Assembly: GCA_003541285.1 (NCBI GenBank)
Contig: DPMS01000082.1
Location: 1 to 5,724, forward strand
Length of the DNA: 5,724 nt
Reading direction: 5' to 3'
Source of the DNA: Actinomycetota bacterium
GTDB taxonomy: Bacteria; Actinomycetota; Actinomycetes; Streptosporangiales; Streptosporangiaceae
Position numbers and translations under genes: made by a program. Positions 1-5,510 of the stretch are shown piece after piece. The first letter of the stretch is position 1. The number at the start of each line of letters is the position of its first letter. The notes below the pieces were generated by a model. The model ran no database searches and was not told the DNA's origin. It saw only the letters and a list, made by a program, of their open reading frames with translations.

Positions 1-140
1 ACCGTGTCCTCCCGCAGCCCGCGGGCCTTCTGCTGCGCCCGCCAGCCCCGCAGCATCGCCTCGACCATCGCGTCCTCCGGGCGCAGCTGCGCCACGCCCG
101 AGACCAGCTCCAGGTGCGCCGCACCCGCCAGGTCCGCCCG
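1..140 (-). pseudogene. Tyrosine recombinase/integrase, N-terminal fragment cut by transposon left end
   Basis: The minus strand is open throughout, read from 140 down to the window edge (46 codons), and continues outside the window. The translation contains VAQLRPEDAMVEAMLRGW followed by RAQQKARGLREDTV. This resembles the N-terminal core-binding (SAM-like) domain of actinomycete tyrosine site-specific recombinases, where a helix of the type 'W..QQ..RGL...T' precedes the catalytic domain. The catalytic domain is not visible, so the assignment rests on pattern recall. The natural start is missing: the frame runs directly into the left terminal repeat of the transposon at 141. Inside the repeat the same frame stays open to a GTG at 167 and meets a TGA about four codons further upstream, so a chimeric start at 167 or internal ATG starts are possible. 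The original 5' part may be the segment at 5511-5554 on the other side of the transposon. The gene is probably interrupted rather than functional. Confidence 0.55.
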
Positions 141-166
141 TGTCCTGTCCCGTTGATCATGAGGCA
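141..166 (+). repeat. Left terminal inverted repeat with outermost putative TnsB site
   Basis: It begins TGTCCTGTC and ends ATGAGGCA. It pairs with 5485-5510 in inverted orientation at 20 of 26 positions. The mismatches fall in the middle, so the tip (9 bases) and the inner TGAGGCA block are conserved. Read from the inside, the block is TGCCTCA, 8 variable bases, GGGAC, then AGGACA. This is the internal 19-bp repeat with one extra spacer base plus a terminal hexamer. Confidence 0.85.
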
Positions 167-188
167 CGAAGACTCAGCTGGCCTGTGG

Positions 189-207
189 TGCCTCAGCTGG
201 GTGAGAT
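189..207 (-). repeat. Putative TnsB-binding repeat, left end, inverted copy
   Basis: The sequence TGCCTCAGCTGGGTGAGAT differs at only two positions from the reverse complement of the repeat at 225-243. Its orientation is opposite to that of the other left-end sites and the same as the right-end sites. A partial copy of the core (ACTCAGCTGG) lies just before it around 172-181, perhaps a decayed site. The TnsB-site role is inferred from recurrence near both ends. Confidence 0.65.
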
Positions 208-224
208 TGACTAGGGCCAGCCTT

Positions 225-243
225 GTCTCACCCATCTGAGGCA
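225..243 (+). repeat. Putative TnsB-binding repeat, left end, inner copy
   Basis: The sequence GTCTCACCCATCTGAGGCA is the inverted counterpart of the right-end repeats at 5436-5454 and 5466-5484. All share GTCTC, four variable bases and ATCTGAGGCA. Its distance from the terminal repeat (58 bases between them) resembles the spaced sites of the Tn7 left end. Confidence 0.75.
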
Positions 244-255
244 AGTCGAGGGATT

Positions 256-275
256 CCCTGGTTCATGGAACCGGG
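256..275. other. Small hairpin, possible terminator
   Basis: CCCTGGTTC (256-264) and GAACCGGG (268-275) pair around a 3-base ATG loop with one bulged T. It lies in the noncoding stretch between the small ORF and the left-end repeats. No T-run follows on either strand. It may be a weak terminator or mere chance. Confidence 0.25.
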
Positions 276-311
276 AGAAACCCGTGGGAGGTCAGGCGTT
301 GTCGTTGATCA

Positions 312-337
312 GGCGGGGCCGTAATTCCTCCCCGGCC
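312..337 (-). terminator. Candidate terminator hairpin after the small ORF
   Basis: On the minus strand, about 10 bases after the TGA of the 59-residue ORF, GGCCGGGG and CCCCGCC pair through 7 base pairs with one bulged base around an 11-base loop. The position is right for the end of the transposase transcript. Actinomycete terminators often lack a clear U-tract, as here, so this is a plausible but unproven site. Confidence 0.35.
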
Positions 338-347
338 GCCGCTAAGC

Positions 348-527
348 TCACGGCTCCTGTTCGCCGGGTTCCTCGAACTCATCCTCGAGTACGGTCATGT
401 CCTCGGAGAACGGGTCGTCCACAACCGGCGCAAGAAACACGCGGTGACCCTGCATAACCACGATCCTGCGCTTCCCCGTCCCGAAAACCGCCGTGCTCCA
501 CTCGCCGTCGGGCAGCATGCCGCTCAT
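348..527 (-). CDS. Small acidic hypothetical protein, 59 aa
   Basis: An ATG at 527 opens a 59-codon frame ending in TGA at 348-350. It encodes a protein starting MSGMLPDGEWSTAVFGTGKR, with a middle RRIVVMQGHRVFLAPVV and a strongly acidic tail rich in Asp and Glu (FSEDMTVLEDEFEEPGEQEP). About five sixths of its codons end in G or C, like the neighbouring real genes, and the protein composition is sensible, whereas the overlapping alternative frame from ATG 540 gives an Arg/Gly/Cys-rich product of 55 residues typical of a shadow. An AAAGGA lies 12 bases before the ATG, a weak and distant ribosome site. It follows tniQ by 106 bases on the same strand and lies inside the transposon, so it may be the last gene of the operon. 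I see no signal peptide, membrane helix or known motif. The function is unknown; a short beta-rich DNA- or protein-binding accessory is possible. Confidence 0.5.
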   Translation of the reverse strand: MSGMLPDGEWSTAVFGTGKRRIVVMQGHRVFLAPVVDDPFSEDMTVLEDEFEEPGEQEP

Positions 528-633
528 GGCACAGCACCATCCTTTGCCAGGTTTGGACCTCGCTGGCTGCGCGGTCCGCTTCCCTGCTAATCGGCCGAGC
601 GTTCGCGGAGAAGTGTTGGGGCCGGGATGTCTG

Positions 634-1497
634 TCACCGGGGTCTTCCGCGTCGCTTCTGGAACCAGCGGAACAGCGGGTCGTAGCGGCTGTCCTCGTGC
701 TCGTAGCCGATTCCCGTATAGGAGCGGACCTCGTGCTGGAACCGCTGGAGGTCGCCCGCGGCGATCGGGGTCGGGATTCGCCAGCGGGGCTTGGCGAGGA
801 CGCGGGCGAGGTCGACGGTCTCGGGGTAGGTCACGACCGCCGTGACCGCGTCGCCTGACGGCAGTTTGCCGGTGAGGGGGACTTCGTCGCGCAGCGCGCG
901 GATCAGGGGGATGCGGCGGTCCCGGTAGAAGCCGTGTCGTGCCCAGAGGGCGGTGATGTGGGCTGCCGCAGCGATCGCGTCGATGGCTTCCTTGCGGCCG
1001 TGACGGCGGGCCAGGCGGTAGTGGCGCCGCTGGGCCTGGAGGATGTCGGCCAGGCCGCCGACGTCGTACTGGCCGGGCTGGCGGGGGTGGGCGGCTGATC
1101 CGAGCCAGATCCGGTGGTCGGGGCAGATGCAGGACTCGGCGGGCTGCCAGGCGGTGGCGTAGGAGAAGACGCCGCGGCGGGCGGAGCAGTGCCAGCAGAC
1201 TGTGCGGCGGACGTGCCCGGGCAGTACCTGGCCGGCCCGGGGCGCGACCCCGGGCCGCAGTTCCGGCAGGGCCCAGGCCAGGGCGCGCGGGGACCGCCCG
1301 GTCGCGGCGGCCAGGGCGTCCAGGGTTACCGGCGCGTGCCCGCGCCGCCCGACCAGGTGCACCCGGAGGTCATCGGGGTGGAGCTCGTTGGCGATCGCGA
1401 GCCGGCGGAGGTAAGAATCGGTGGTCTCGCCCAGGAACGGGGGAACCGGCCGGGGCAGCCGGGGCGGCGGCCCCGGCCGGGTGCCGAGGGGGAACAT
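634..1497 (-). CDS. tniQ: TniQ-family target-selection protein, 287 aa
   Basis: TniQ/TnsD proteins recognise the target or a target-bound partner and recruit the TnsC ATPase, so they decide where the element inserts. The N-terminus has the family signature RPVPPFLGETTDSYLRRLA (residues 16-34). A zinc site follows: C101-x2-C104 (VCWHC) and C125-x2-H128 (CICPDHRIWL), with C123 beside it. The C-terminal part (about 165-287) is helical and basic and ends KRRGRPR. At 287 residues it is shorter than Tn7 TnsD (about 500) or Tn5053 TniQ (about 400), so it lacks a large C-terminal specificity domain. The ATG at 1497 directly follows the tnsC TGA (1498-1500), with no clear ribosome site, so translation is probably coupled. 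Only one TniQ is present and there is no TnsE or CRISPR effector. The target cannot be read from the protein. The family call is firm; which target it picks is unknown. Confidence 0.88.
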   Translation of the reverse strand: MFPLGTRPGPPPRLPRPVPPFLGETTDSYLRRLAIANELHPDDLRVHLVGRRGHAPVTLDALAAATGRSPRALAWALPELRPGVAPRAGQVLPGHVRRTVCWHCSARRGVFSYATAWQPAESCICPDHRIWLGSAAHPRQPGQYDVGGLADILQAQRRHYRLARRHGRKEAIDAIAAAAHITALWARHGFYRDRRIPLIRALRDEVPLTGKLPSGDAVTAVVTYPETVDLARVLAKPRWRIPTPIAAGDLQRFQHEVRSYTGIGYEHEDSRYDPLFRWFQKRRGRPR

Positions 1498-2535
1498 TCA
1501 CGCGGCGCCGTGCTGCCTGGACTCGGCGGCGTGGTCGACGGGGATGGTGTCGAGCAGCTTGCGGGTGATGGCTTCTTCTCCTTCGAGGATGGCCATCTGG
1601 GCGGCGGCGCGGACGAGGTGGGACAGGCTGCCGATCATGCCGCCGGTGCGGCGGTGCAGGTAGCGGGCGCTGCGGGTCAGCGTGCCAGGTTCGTGGCGGT
1701 GCAGCCGCAGCGCGGTTTCCAGGGTGGCGATCAGGGCTTTCCACTCGGCGTCGCAGGGGTAGGCGCCGGTGCTGACCAGGACGCAGCGGCCGGCGATCTG
1801 CTTGCCGCGGATCCCGGTGAACAGCCTGCGCTCCAAATCGATGCCGGCATAAGCGAAAGTAGCTGGCAGGTGTTCAGTGAAGTACTTGAGGTGGTCGGAC
1901 ATGTCCTCGCCGGCGGCGGTCGCGAGGTTCAGGTTGTGTAGTTCGTCCACGAGCACCAGGTCCACCCTCGCCTGCAGCATGACCTGGCAGACGGCGTCGG
2001 CGATGTCGGTGGTGTTGTAGCCCCGGCTCACCGGCGGCAGGCCGAGGAACCGGGCGAACTCCATCGCGAGCTTGCGGGGCGAGCCCTTGGGCGGGGTTGT
2101 CACGTAGACGACCGGGATCCGGTCGGCGAGCCGGGCGGGGTAGCGCCGGCGGACCATCAGCTCGTGGGTGCGGCCGAGTTGCTTGAGGGCGGTGGTCTTG
2201 CCGGTGGTCTGCTGGCCGGACACGATCAGCCCGCGGCGGGCGCTGATCTCCCGGCGGTTCAGCAGGGTCAGCAGCCGACCCTGCCGGGCGACCTCGCGGA
2301 CGGTTGATGTCGCCACGATGATCATCTCGGAGTGGTAGTTGAGCCGGGCCTCGTCGTATGCCTCCTTGTCCCGGGCGGACAGGGCCGCCCAGCGTCTGCC
2401 CGGCAGCAGGTCGAAGCTGGCGGGCGGGGCGTCGACGAACTGCCGCCAGCCCGTGAGCGTCATGGTCGGCTCCCGCCGCCCGTCGTCCAGGCCGAGATCG
2501 CCGGCCGGGGCGTCGTCCGGGATGCTCACCACCAC
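1498..2535 (-). CDS. tnsC: TnsC/TniB-like AAA+ transposition regulator ATPase, 345 aa
   Basis: TnsC-type AAA+ ATPases assemble on DNA, receive the target signal from TniQ and activate the TnsA/TnsB transposase; they also usually mediate target immunity. Walker A is at residues 107-115 (GQQTTGKTT) and Walker B at 193-198 (LVLVDE, D197/E198), followed by HNLNLAT. A late motif RTGGMIGSLSHLV (296-308) resembles the sensor-2/C-terminal helical region of TniB proteins. The length fits TniB (about 300) rather than Tn7 TnsC (555), so the long extra termini of Tn7 TnsC are absent. The GTG start at 2535 is favoured because AGGAGG at 2543-2548 lies 7 bases upstream, inside the end of tnsB. In-frame alternatives are GTGs at 2532 and 2529 (the latter overlapping the tnsB TGA as GTGA) and an ATG at 2463 with GGGAG 6 bases before it. 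The gene overlaps tnsB by 10 bases and abuts tniQ. Confidence 0.92.
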   Translation of the reverse strand: MVVSIPDDAPAGDLGLDDGRREPTMTLTGWRQFVDAPPASFDLLPGRRWAALSARDKEAYDEARLNYHSEMIIVATSTVREVARQGRLLTLLNRREISARRGLIVSGQQTTGKTTALKQLGRTHELMVRRRYPARLADRIPVVYVTTPPKGSPRKLAMEFARFLGLPPVSRGYNTTDIADAVCQVMLQARVDLVLVDELHNLNLATAAGEDMSDHLKYFTEHLPATFAYAGIDLERRLFTGIRGKQIAGRCVLVSTGAYPCDAEWKALIATLETALRLHRHEPGTLTRSARYLHRRTGGMIGSLSHLVRAAAQMAILEGEEAITRKLLDTIPVDHAAESRQHGAA

Positions 2536-4607
2536 TTCTTCGCCTCCTCGGCCGCGTCGAAGACGCCCAGTGGGATTACCTCCGCCAGGGTGCCGTCGTC
2601 CTCTTCCTCGTCGTCCCAGGCGGGCGGCGGCTGCCGGCCGGGGGGCGGCACCGGTTCTGCTGGCAGGGAGGGGCCGGTGGCGGATACCGCCCTGGCCCGG
2701 GCGCCTGCCTTCCGGTCCCTCCTGCTCTCCTTGCCCTGCTCAGATCCCTGACCCGCCTTGTCCAGCAGGGCGGCGGCAGCCCGGGCGATCTCGGCCTCGG
2801 TGGCCTGGTCTTGGCCGCGGCGGGCCAGGACCTGCCGGGCGTGCTTCCAAGCCTGCTCGCCGAAGGGCGCCGGCGCGGCCCGCAGGTGCGTCCACGGCGC
2901 CAGGATCCAGCCGCCGTCGCTGAGGTGGTCGCGGACCCAGACACGTGTGACGTCGTATGGATCGTGGTGAATCTCCCAGAGGCCCTTCCTGGCCCTGACC
3001 CCCGAATGCTGGCGGCGGTAGGGGTTGAGCGCCTTGCAGTCGTAGGTGCGGTGGCCGATCTTGATGCCGTAGGCGTTGACCGCCCGCCAGGCCACCGGGA
3101 GCAGCTCGATGTAGTCGCTGGCGGCCAGCGGGACCGGGACGTACCCCGCTGTCTCCACCAGGGCGGCATACATCTCGTTCGGGGTCAGCTCCCTGCCGGG
3201 CATCAGCGGATGGCACAGGCCGGCGTGGGGCCTGTTCTGCCACGTCGTGACGAGCCATTCGTCCAAGAGATCCTGAAGCTCCACTATCGACCACGCCGCG
3301 TCAGCGTCCGGCTTCTCGCCCCGCCGCTCGACACTGGACCCGGTGTAGCCGGCGACGTGCTGGGCGAACAGCGTGCCGAGCCCGGAGAAGCTGGCCTCCA
3401 CGGTGCCTTTCTCCCACGGGGAGCCGCCGTGGGCGGGCTGCAGGCTGATGCCCATCGCCCGGCAGGCGTTGCGGAACGCCTGGGACATGTAGACCTTTCC
3501 GTGGTCGCAGACGATGGTCTCCGGGACGATCACCGGCCGCGCGGCCGCCTGCGCGAGCCGCTGGTCGATCTGGGCCAGCCGCCGGTGGGGCAGCACCGAC
3601 CTGGACATGCGCAGCGCGTCCGGCCAGCCTGGCCTCATCGGCTCGGGGGTCATCGAGCGGGCCAGCAGCAGCGCCGCGTCCGCGGCCTTGGTCGAGGGAC
3701 GCAGCACCGCAGCCGGGATGGTCCGGGTCGCAATATCGATGAGCCAGGTCAACTCGGCGCGGTCGGTCATGCCGTTGTCCAGAACCACCAGCACGTCCAG
3801 CGGCGTGGAGTCGATCTGCGTCCACTCGCCCGGCCGCACCGCGGCGACCGTGCCGAACGGCCCGTCTGGCACCTTGGCCGCCGAGCGCCGGGTGCGGGCC
3901 GACCCGAAGGTGTGCCTCCCCGCGGCCGCCCGGGCGGCCAGCCGGTAGAACGTCGCCCTGGCGGGCATCACCGAGGCGGGGTCGATGCCGTGCTCGCCTG
4001 CCAGGATCTGCTCCACGCGCCGCCGCAGCCGGCCGACGGTCCCGGTGGACCTGTCCGTCTCCTCGCGCACCGCCCGTGCGAGCGCCTCAAGGACACGCTC
4101 GTCGGTCCTGGCTCCCGGCCTGGGGGCAGCCCGGTGGTCGACCAGCCCCCACACACCGCGCTTCTCGTAAGACAGGCGCAGCCGCTGGAGCGTGCTCAGC
4201 GGCACCCGGTGCCCGGCGGCGGCTAGCTCGCCGACCTTGGCCATCTCCCGCTGGCGCAGCGTCCGCGACTGCGGGTCGTACTCGGGCCTGGGCCGTGTCC
4301 CGGCCGCAACCTCCGGCGGAACCCCCGTGACCACCTCGATGACGTGCCGTTCCCACCAGCGGGCCTGCTCCGCCGCCGCGTCCGGCAGCGCGTCCAGCAG
4401 CCCCCGCGGGGGCAGCGCCGCCGGAACCCGGGTCACCAGCCGGAACCCTGGCGCGCTGAGCAGCTCCGCCAGCGCCATGCTGGACTCCGCCCCGGTCACG
4501 TCGGCCAAGCGGGCGGCCGATCCGGACAGGCCGGTCACCGTGTGCACCGCGCCGCCGACCTCGACTTCGTCACCGACGCGCAGGGACGACGGCCGGGACA
4601 CGGTCAC
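2526..4607 (-). CDS. tnsB: TnsB-like DDE transposase (Mu/Tn7 type), 693 aa
   Basis: TnsB is the DDE-fold recombinase that binds the end repeats, cuts the 3' ends and joins them to the target. The RNase-H-like core shows D266 (TQIDSTPLD), D368 (IVCDHGKVY) and E404 (WEKGTVEASF), with 35 residues between the second Asp and the Glu, the classic D-D35-E spacing. Before it lie a beta-rich N-terminal part (about 8-60) and helix-turn-helix regions (about 115-160, STLQRLRLSYEKRGVWGL, and about 170-230) that should contact the end repeats. After it, a Mu-type C-terminal barrel (about 490-580) contains IGHRTYDCKALNPYRRQHSG. The tail (about 620-693) is basic, then Pro-rich, then acidic (DDEEEDDG), and ends GVFDAAEEAKKWW; in this family the C-terminal tail contacts TnsC. 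The GTG start at 4607 overlaps the tnsA stop as GTGA with a G-run just upstream, indicating translational coupling. The length is close to Tn7 TnsB (702). No catalytic residue is missing. Confidence 0.95.
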   Translation of the reverse strand: MTVSRPSSLRVGDEVEVGGAVHTVTGLSGSAARLADVTGAESSMALAELLSAPGFRLVTRVPAALPPRGLLDALPDAAAEQARWWERHVIEVVTGVPPEVAAGTRPRPEYDPQSRTLRQREMAKVGELAAAGHRVPLSTLQRLRLSYEKRGVWGLVDHRAAPRPGARTDERVLEALARAVREETDRSTGTVGRLRRRVEQILAGEHGIDPASVMPARATFYRLAARAAAGRHTFGSARTRRSAAKVPDGPFGTVAAVRPGEWTQIDSTPLDVLVVLDNGMTDRAELTWLIDIATRTIPAAVLRPSTKAADAALLLARSMTPEPMRPGWPDALRMSRSVLPHRRLAQIDQRLAQAAARPVIVPETIVCDHGKVYMSQAFRNACRAMGISLQPAHGGSPWEKGTVEASFSGLGTLFAQHVAGYTGSSVERRGEKPDADAAWSIVELQDLLDEWLVTTWQNRPHAGLCHPLMPGRELTPNEMYAALVETAGYVPVPLAASDYIELLPVAWRAVNAYGIKIGHRTYDCKALNPYRRQHSGVRARKGLWEIHHDPYDVTRVWVRDHLSDGGWILAPWTHLRAAPAPFGEQAWKHARQVLARRGQDQATEAEIARAAAALLDKAGQGSEQGKESRRDRKAGARARAVSATGPSLPAEPVPPPGRQPPPAWDDEEEDDGTLAEVIPLGVFDAAEEAKKWW
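2543..2548 (-). promoter_or_regulatory. Ribosome binding site that fixes the tnsC start
   Basis: On the minus strand this reads AGGAGG, a perfect Shine-Dalgarno core, 7 bases before the GTG at 2535. It lies inside the last codons of tnsB, so tnsC can be initiated on its own although its start overlaps the tnsB stop by 10 bases. Confidence 0.65.
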
Positions 4608-5395
4608 CGGACGCCCCCGGCCGTCCTGACCAGGGACCCGCCGCTCAGCGGCGCCGAGGCCAGGTCAGCCGCCAGGGCCCCGGTCCACATCAGGTGAAAC
4701 AGCGACGGGAGCACCGCGATCCGGTCGCCGACGGCCAGCGCCCCGTCCAGCAGCGGCGCGGGAGAGGCGAACGCCTCCAGCAGCCCGGCCCGGTGCTCCT
4801 CGCGCAGGCACCGCGGATGCCGGTATCCCGCCAGCCAGCGCACGTTGGCGGCCAGCACCGGGTCCGGCATCCCGACGCGGCGGTAGCCCCACCCCACCGA
4901 CTCGCACGCCGCCGCGGTCACCTCGAATGCCTCGGCGTCTTCGGGCTTGATCTTGTCATCGGCCCGGACATCGACCACCACGCCGCCGCCGCCGGCCAGG
5001 CGCACGAAGATGTCCGGCGCGTGCCGCCGGACCCTGCCGCCCGAAGACCACAGCAGCCAGAACGGCTGCGCGGAGAACGCCCGCACCCGCGGCGAGAAAT
5101 CGAGCGACATCATCCAGTCCCGCTCAAGCCACGATTCGAACCCGACATGCCGGCCCGTGCAGGCGGCGAAGTACAGGCCCGGAAAGTTCCGCTGCCCCTT
5201 ATACGAGGGAAAGTCCCGCACCGGCGGCACATCCTCGAACCTGGCATCCCAGCACGCAGCGAGCAGGGCCTGCCGCTCAGCCAGGCCGTCCTCCCCGGAT
5301 TCCAGATAACGCAGCTCGAACCCGCCCGCACCACGGACAGCCGCTGCCCTCGCCGACACGCCACCGGCCAACGCTCCCGCCCTTGCAGTCGTCAC
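4604..5395 (-). CDS. tnsA: TnsA-like heteromeric transposase endonuclease subunit, 263 aa
   Basis: TnsA is a restriction-endonuclease-fold partner of TnsB that cuts the 5' strands at the element ends, giving cut-and-paste rather than replicative transposition. The nuclease region spans about residues 83-150: FESWLERDWMMSLDFSPRV (E87, E91), then SAQPFWLLW (Q110), HAPDIFV (D128) and VVVDVRADDKI (142-148). This matches the TnsA order E...D...(Q/E)xK, except that the last element is D142-V-R144, Arg replacing the catalytic Lys. From memory, related actinobacterial TnsA-like proteins carry a similar VDxR, so this is probably a family trait. The C-terminal part (about 195-255) is helical with LPSLFHLMWTGALAADL, consistent with a winged-helix TnsC-contacting domain. 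The length matches Tn7 TnsA (273). The GTG at 5395 is the first gene start of the operon and has no evident ribosome site; another GTG at residue 13 is possible. The stop overlaps tnsB by 4 bases. Confidence 0.9.
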   Translation of the reverse strand: MTTARAGALAGGVSARAAAVRGAGGFELRYLESGEDGLAERQALLAACWDARFEDVPPVRDFPSYKGQRNFPGLYFAACTGRHVGFESWLERDWMMSLDFSPRVRAFSAQPFWLLWSSGGRVRRHAPDIFVRLAGGGGVVVDVRADDKIKPEDAEAFEVTAAACESVGWGYRRVGMPDPVLAANVRWLAGYRHPRCLREEHRAGLLEAFASPAPLLDGALAVGDRIAVLPSLFHLMWTGALAADLASAPLSGGSLVRTAGGVR

Positions 5396-5435
5396 TCATG
5401 CGTGACTGAACCGTAGCGAAGAATCCCTAGCCGGG
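5396..5435 (-). promoter_or_regulatory. tnsA leader and probable operon promoter
   Basis: These 40 bases separate the tnsA start from the innermost right-end repeat, so the operon promoter must lie here and in the repeats. On the minus strand a TACGGT at about 5407-5412 fits the loose actinomycete -10 pattern TAnnnT and would start transcripts within about 10 bases of the GTG, giving a near-leaderless message, in line with the missing ribosome site. No good -35 is seen; the upstream positions fall at or in the repeat at 5436-5454. TnsB bound there could therefore repress its own operon. The exact promoter is uncertain. Confidence 0.35.
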
Positions 5436-5454
5436 TGCCTCAGATAGACGAGAC
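5436..5454 (-). repeat. Putative TnsB-binding repeat, right end, inner copy
   Basis: TGCCTCAGATAGACGAGAC differs from the copy at 5466-5484 only in a few of the central variable bases and shares both outer blocks with the left copy at 225-243. It lies 41 bases upstream of the tnsA start. Confidence 0.75.
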
Positions 5455-5465
5455 GGAATGCAGGA

Positions 5466-5484
5466 TGCCTCAGATAAGCGAGAC
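5466..5484 (-). repeat. Putative TnsB-binding repeat, right end, middle copy
   Basis: TGCCTCAGATAAGCGAGAC has the full consensus of TGCCTCAGAT, four variable bases and GAGAC. It abuts the terminal repeat with no spacer and is 11 bases from the inner copy, so proteins on this end would be closely packed, as at the Tn7 right end. Confidence 0.75.
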
Positions 5485-5510
5485 TGCCTCAACTGCAATG
5501 CGACAGGACA
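5485..5510 (-). repeat. Right terminal inverted repeat with outermost putative TnsB site
   Basis: It begins TGCCTCA and ends GCGACAGGACA. It matches the left terminal repeat at 20 of 26 positions after inversion. The 3'-terminal ACA is the expected cleavage end for TnsB. Just beyond it the flank starts CGACAGTCCT, a partial echo of the terminal CGACAGGACA. Confidence 0.85.

Larger units (their letters stand above)
189..243. repeat. Imperfect palindrome (hairpin/cruciform) built from two end repeats
   Basis: The two 19-base arms at 189-207 and 225-243 are complementary at 17 positions and enclose a 17-base loop (208-224). The arms are moderately GC-rich, so in RNA this would form a stable stem whichever strand is read. 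It lies between the transposase operon and the left flank, so besides binding TnsB it could end transcripts leaving or entering the element. There is no T-tract on either side, so an intrinsic terminator of the usual type is not shown. Confidence 0.6.
141..5510 (-). mobile_element. Complete compact Tn7-like transposon (tnsA-tnsB-tnsC-tniQ)
   Basis: Both ends are visible. The outer 26 bases at 141-166 and 5485-5510 are inverted repeats matching at 20 of 26 positions, with outer tips TGTCCTGTC and GACAGGACA, i.e. the 5'-TGT...ACA-3' termini usual for Tn7/Tn5053-type elements. Further copies of a 19-bp repeat of form TGCCTCAGATnnnnGAGAC lie just inside each end. Between them are four tightly packed transposition genes on the minus strand plus one small ORF, for a total of 5,370 bp. 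The tnsA-proximal end (right here) carries close-packed repeats and the opposite end widely spaced ones, the same asymmetry as Tn7's right and left ends. There is no room for a cargo module beyond the 59-residue ORF at 348-527. The 5 bases next to each tip (GCCCG on the left, CGACA on the right) do not match, so no target duplication is seen. Confidence 0.9.

Noticed and set aside
528..633. Extension of tniQ or a separate gene between tniQ and the small ORF
   Set aside because: The 106 bases hold no frame with a start and convincing composition; nothing beyond spacer can be supported.
493..858. Plus-strand ORF of 121 residues over the end of tniQ
   Set aside because: It overlaps the tniQ 3' end and the start of the 59-residue ORF in antisense. 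No ribosome site or motif supports it.
1114..1941. Plus-strand ORF of 275 residues opposite tniQ and tnsC
   Set aside because: It crosses the junction of two recognised genes on the other strand and has low-complexity Gly/Ala/Gln content with no recognisable domain.
2811..4226. Long plus-strand ORF of 471 residues opposite tnsB
   Set aside because: It is antisense to a clear DDE transposase with all catalytic residues. The product is Arg/Gly/Pro/His-rich without motifs, as expected for a shadow frame in very GC-rich DNA.
5436..5510. CRISPR array or guide RNA, suggested by 19-bp repeats near Tn7-like genes
   Set aside because: There are only three copies with spacings of 11 and 0 bases and they recur inverted at the other end, so they are transposon end repeats. 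No cas gene is present.
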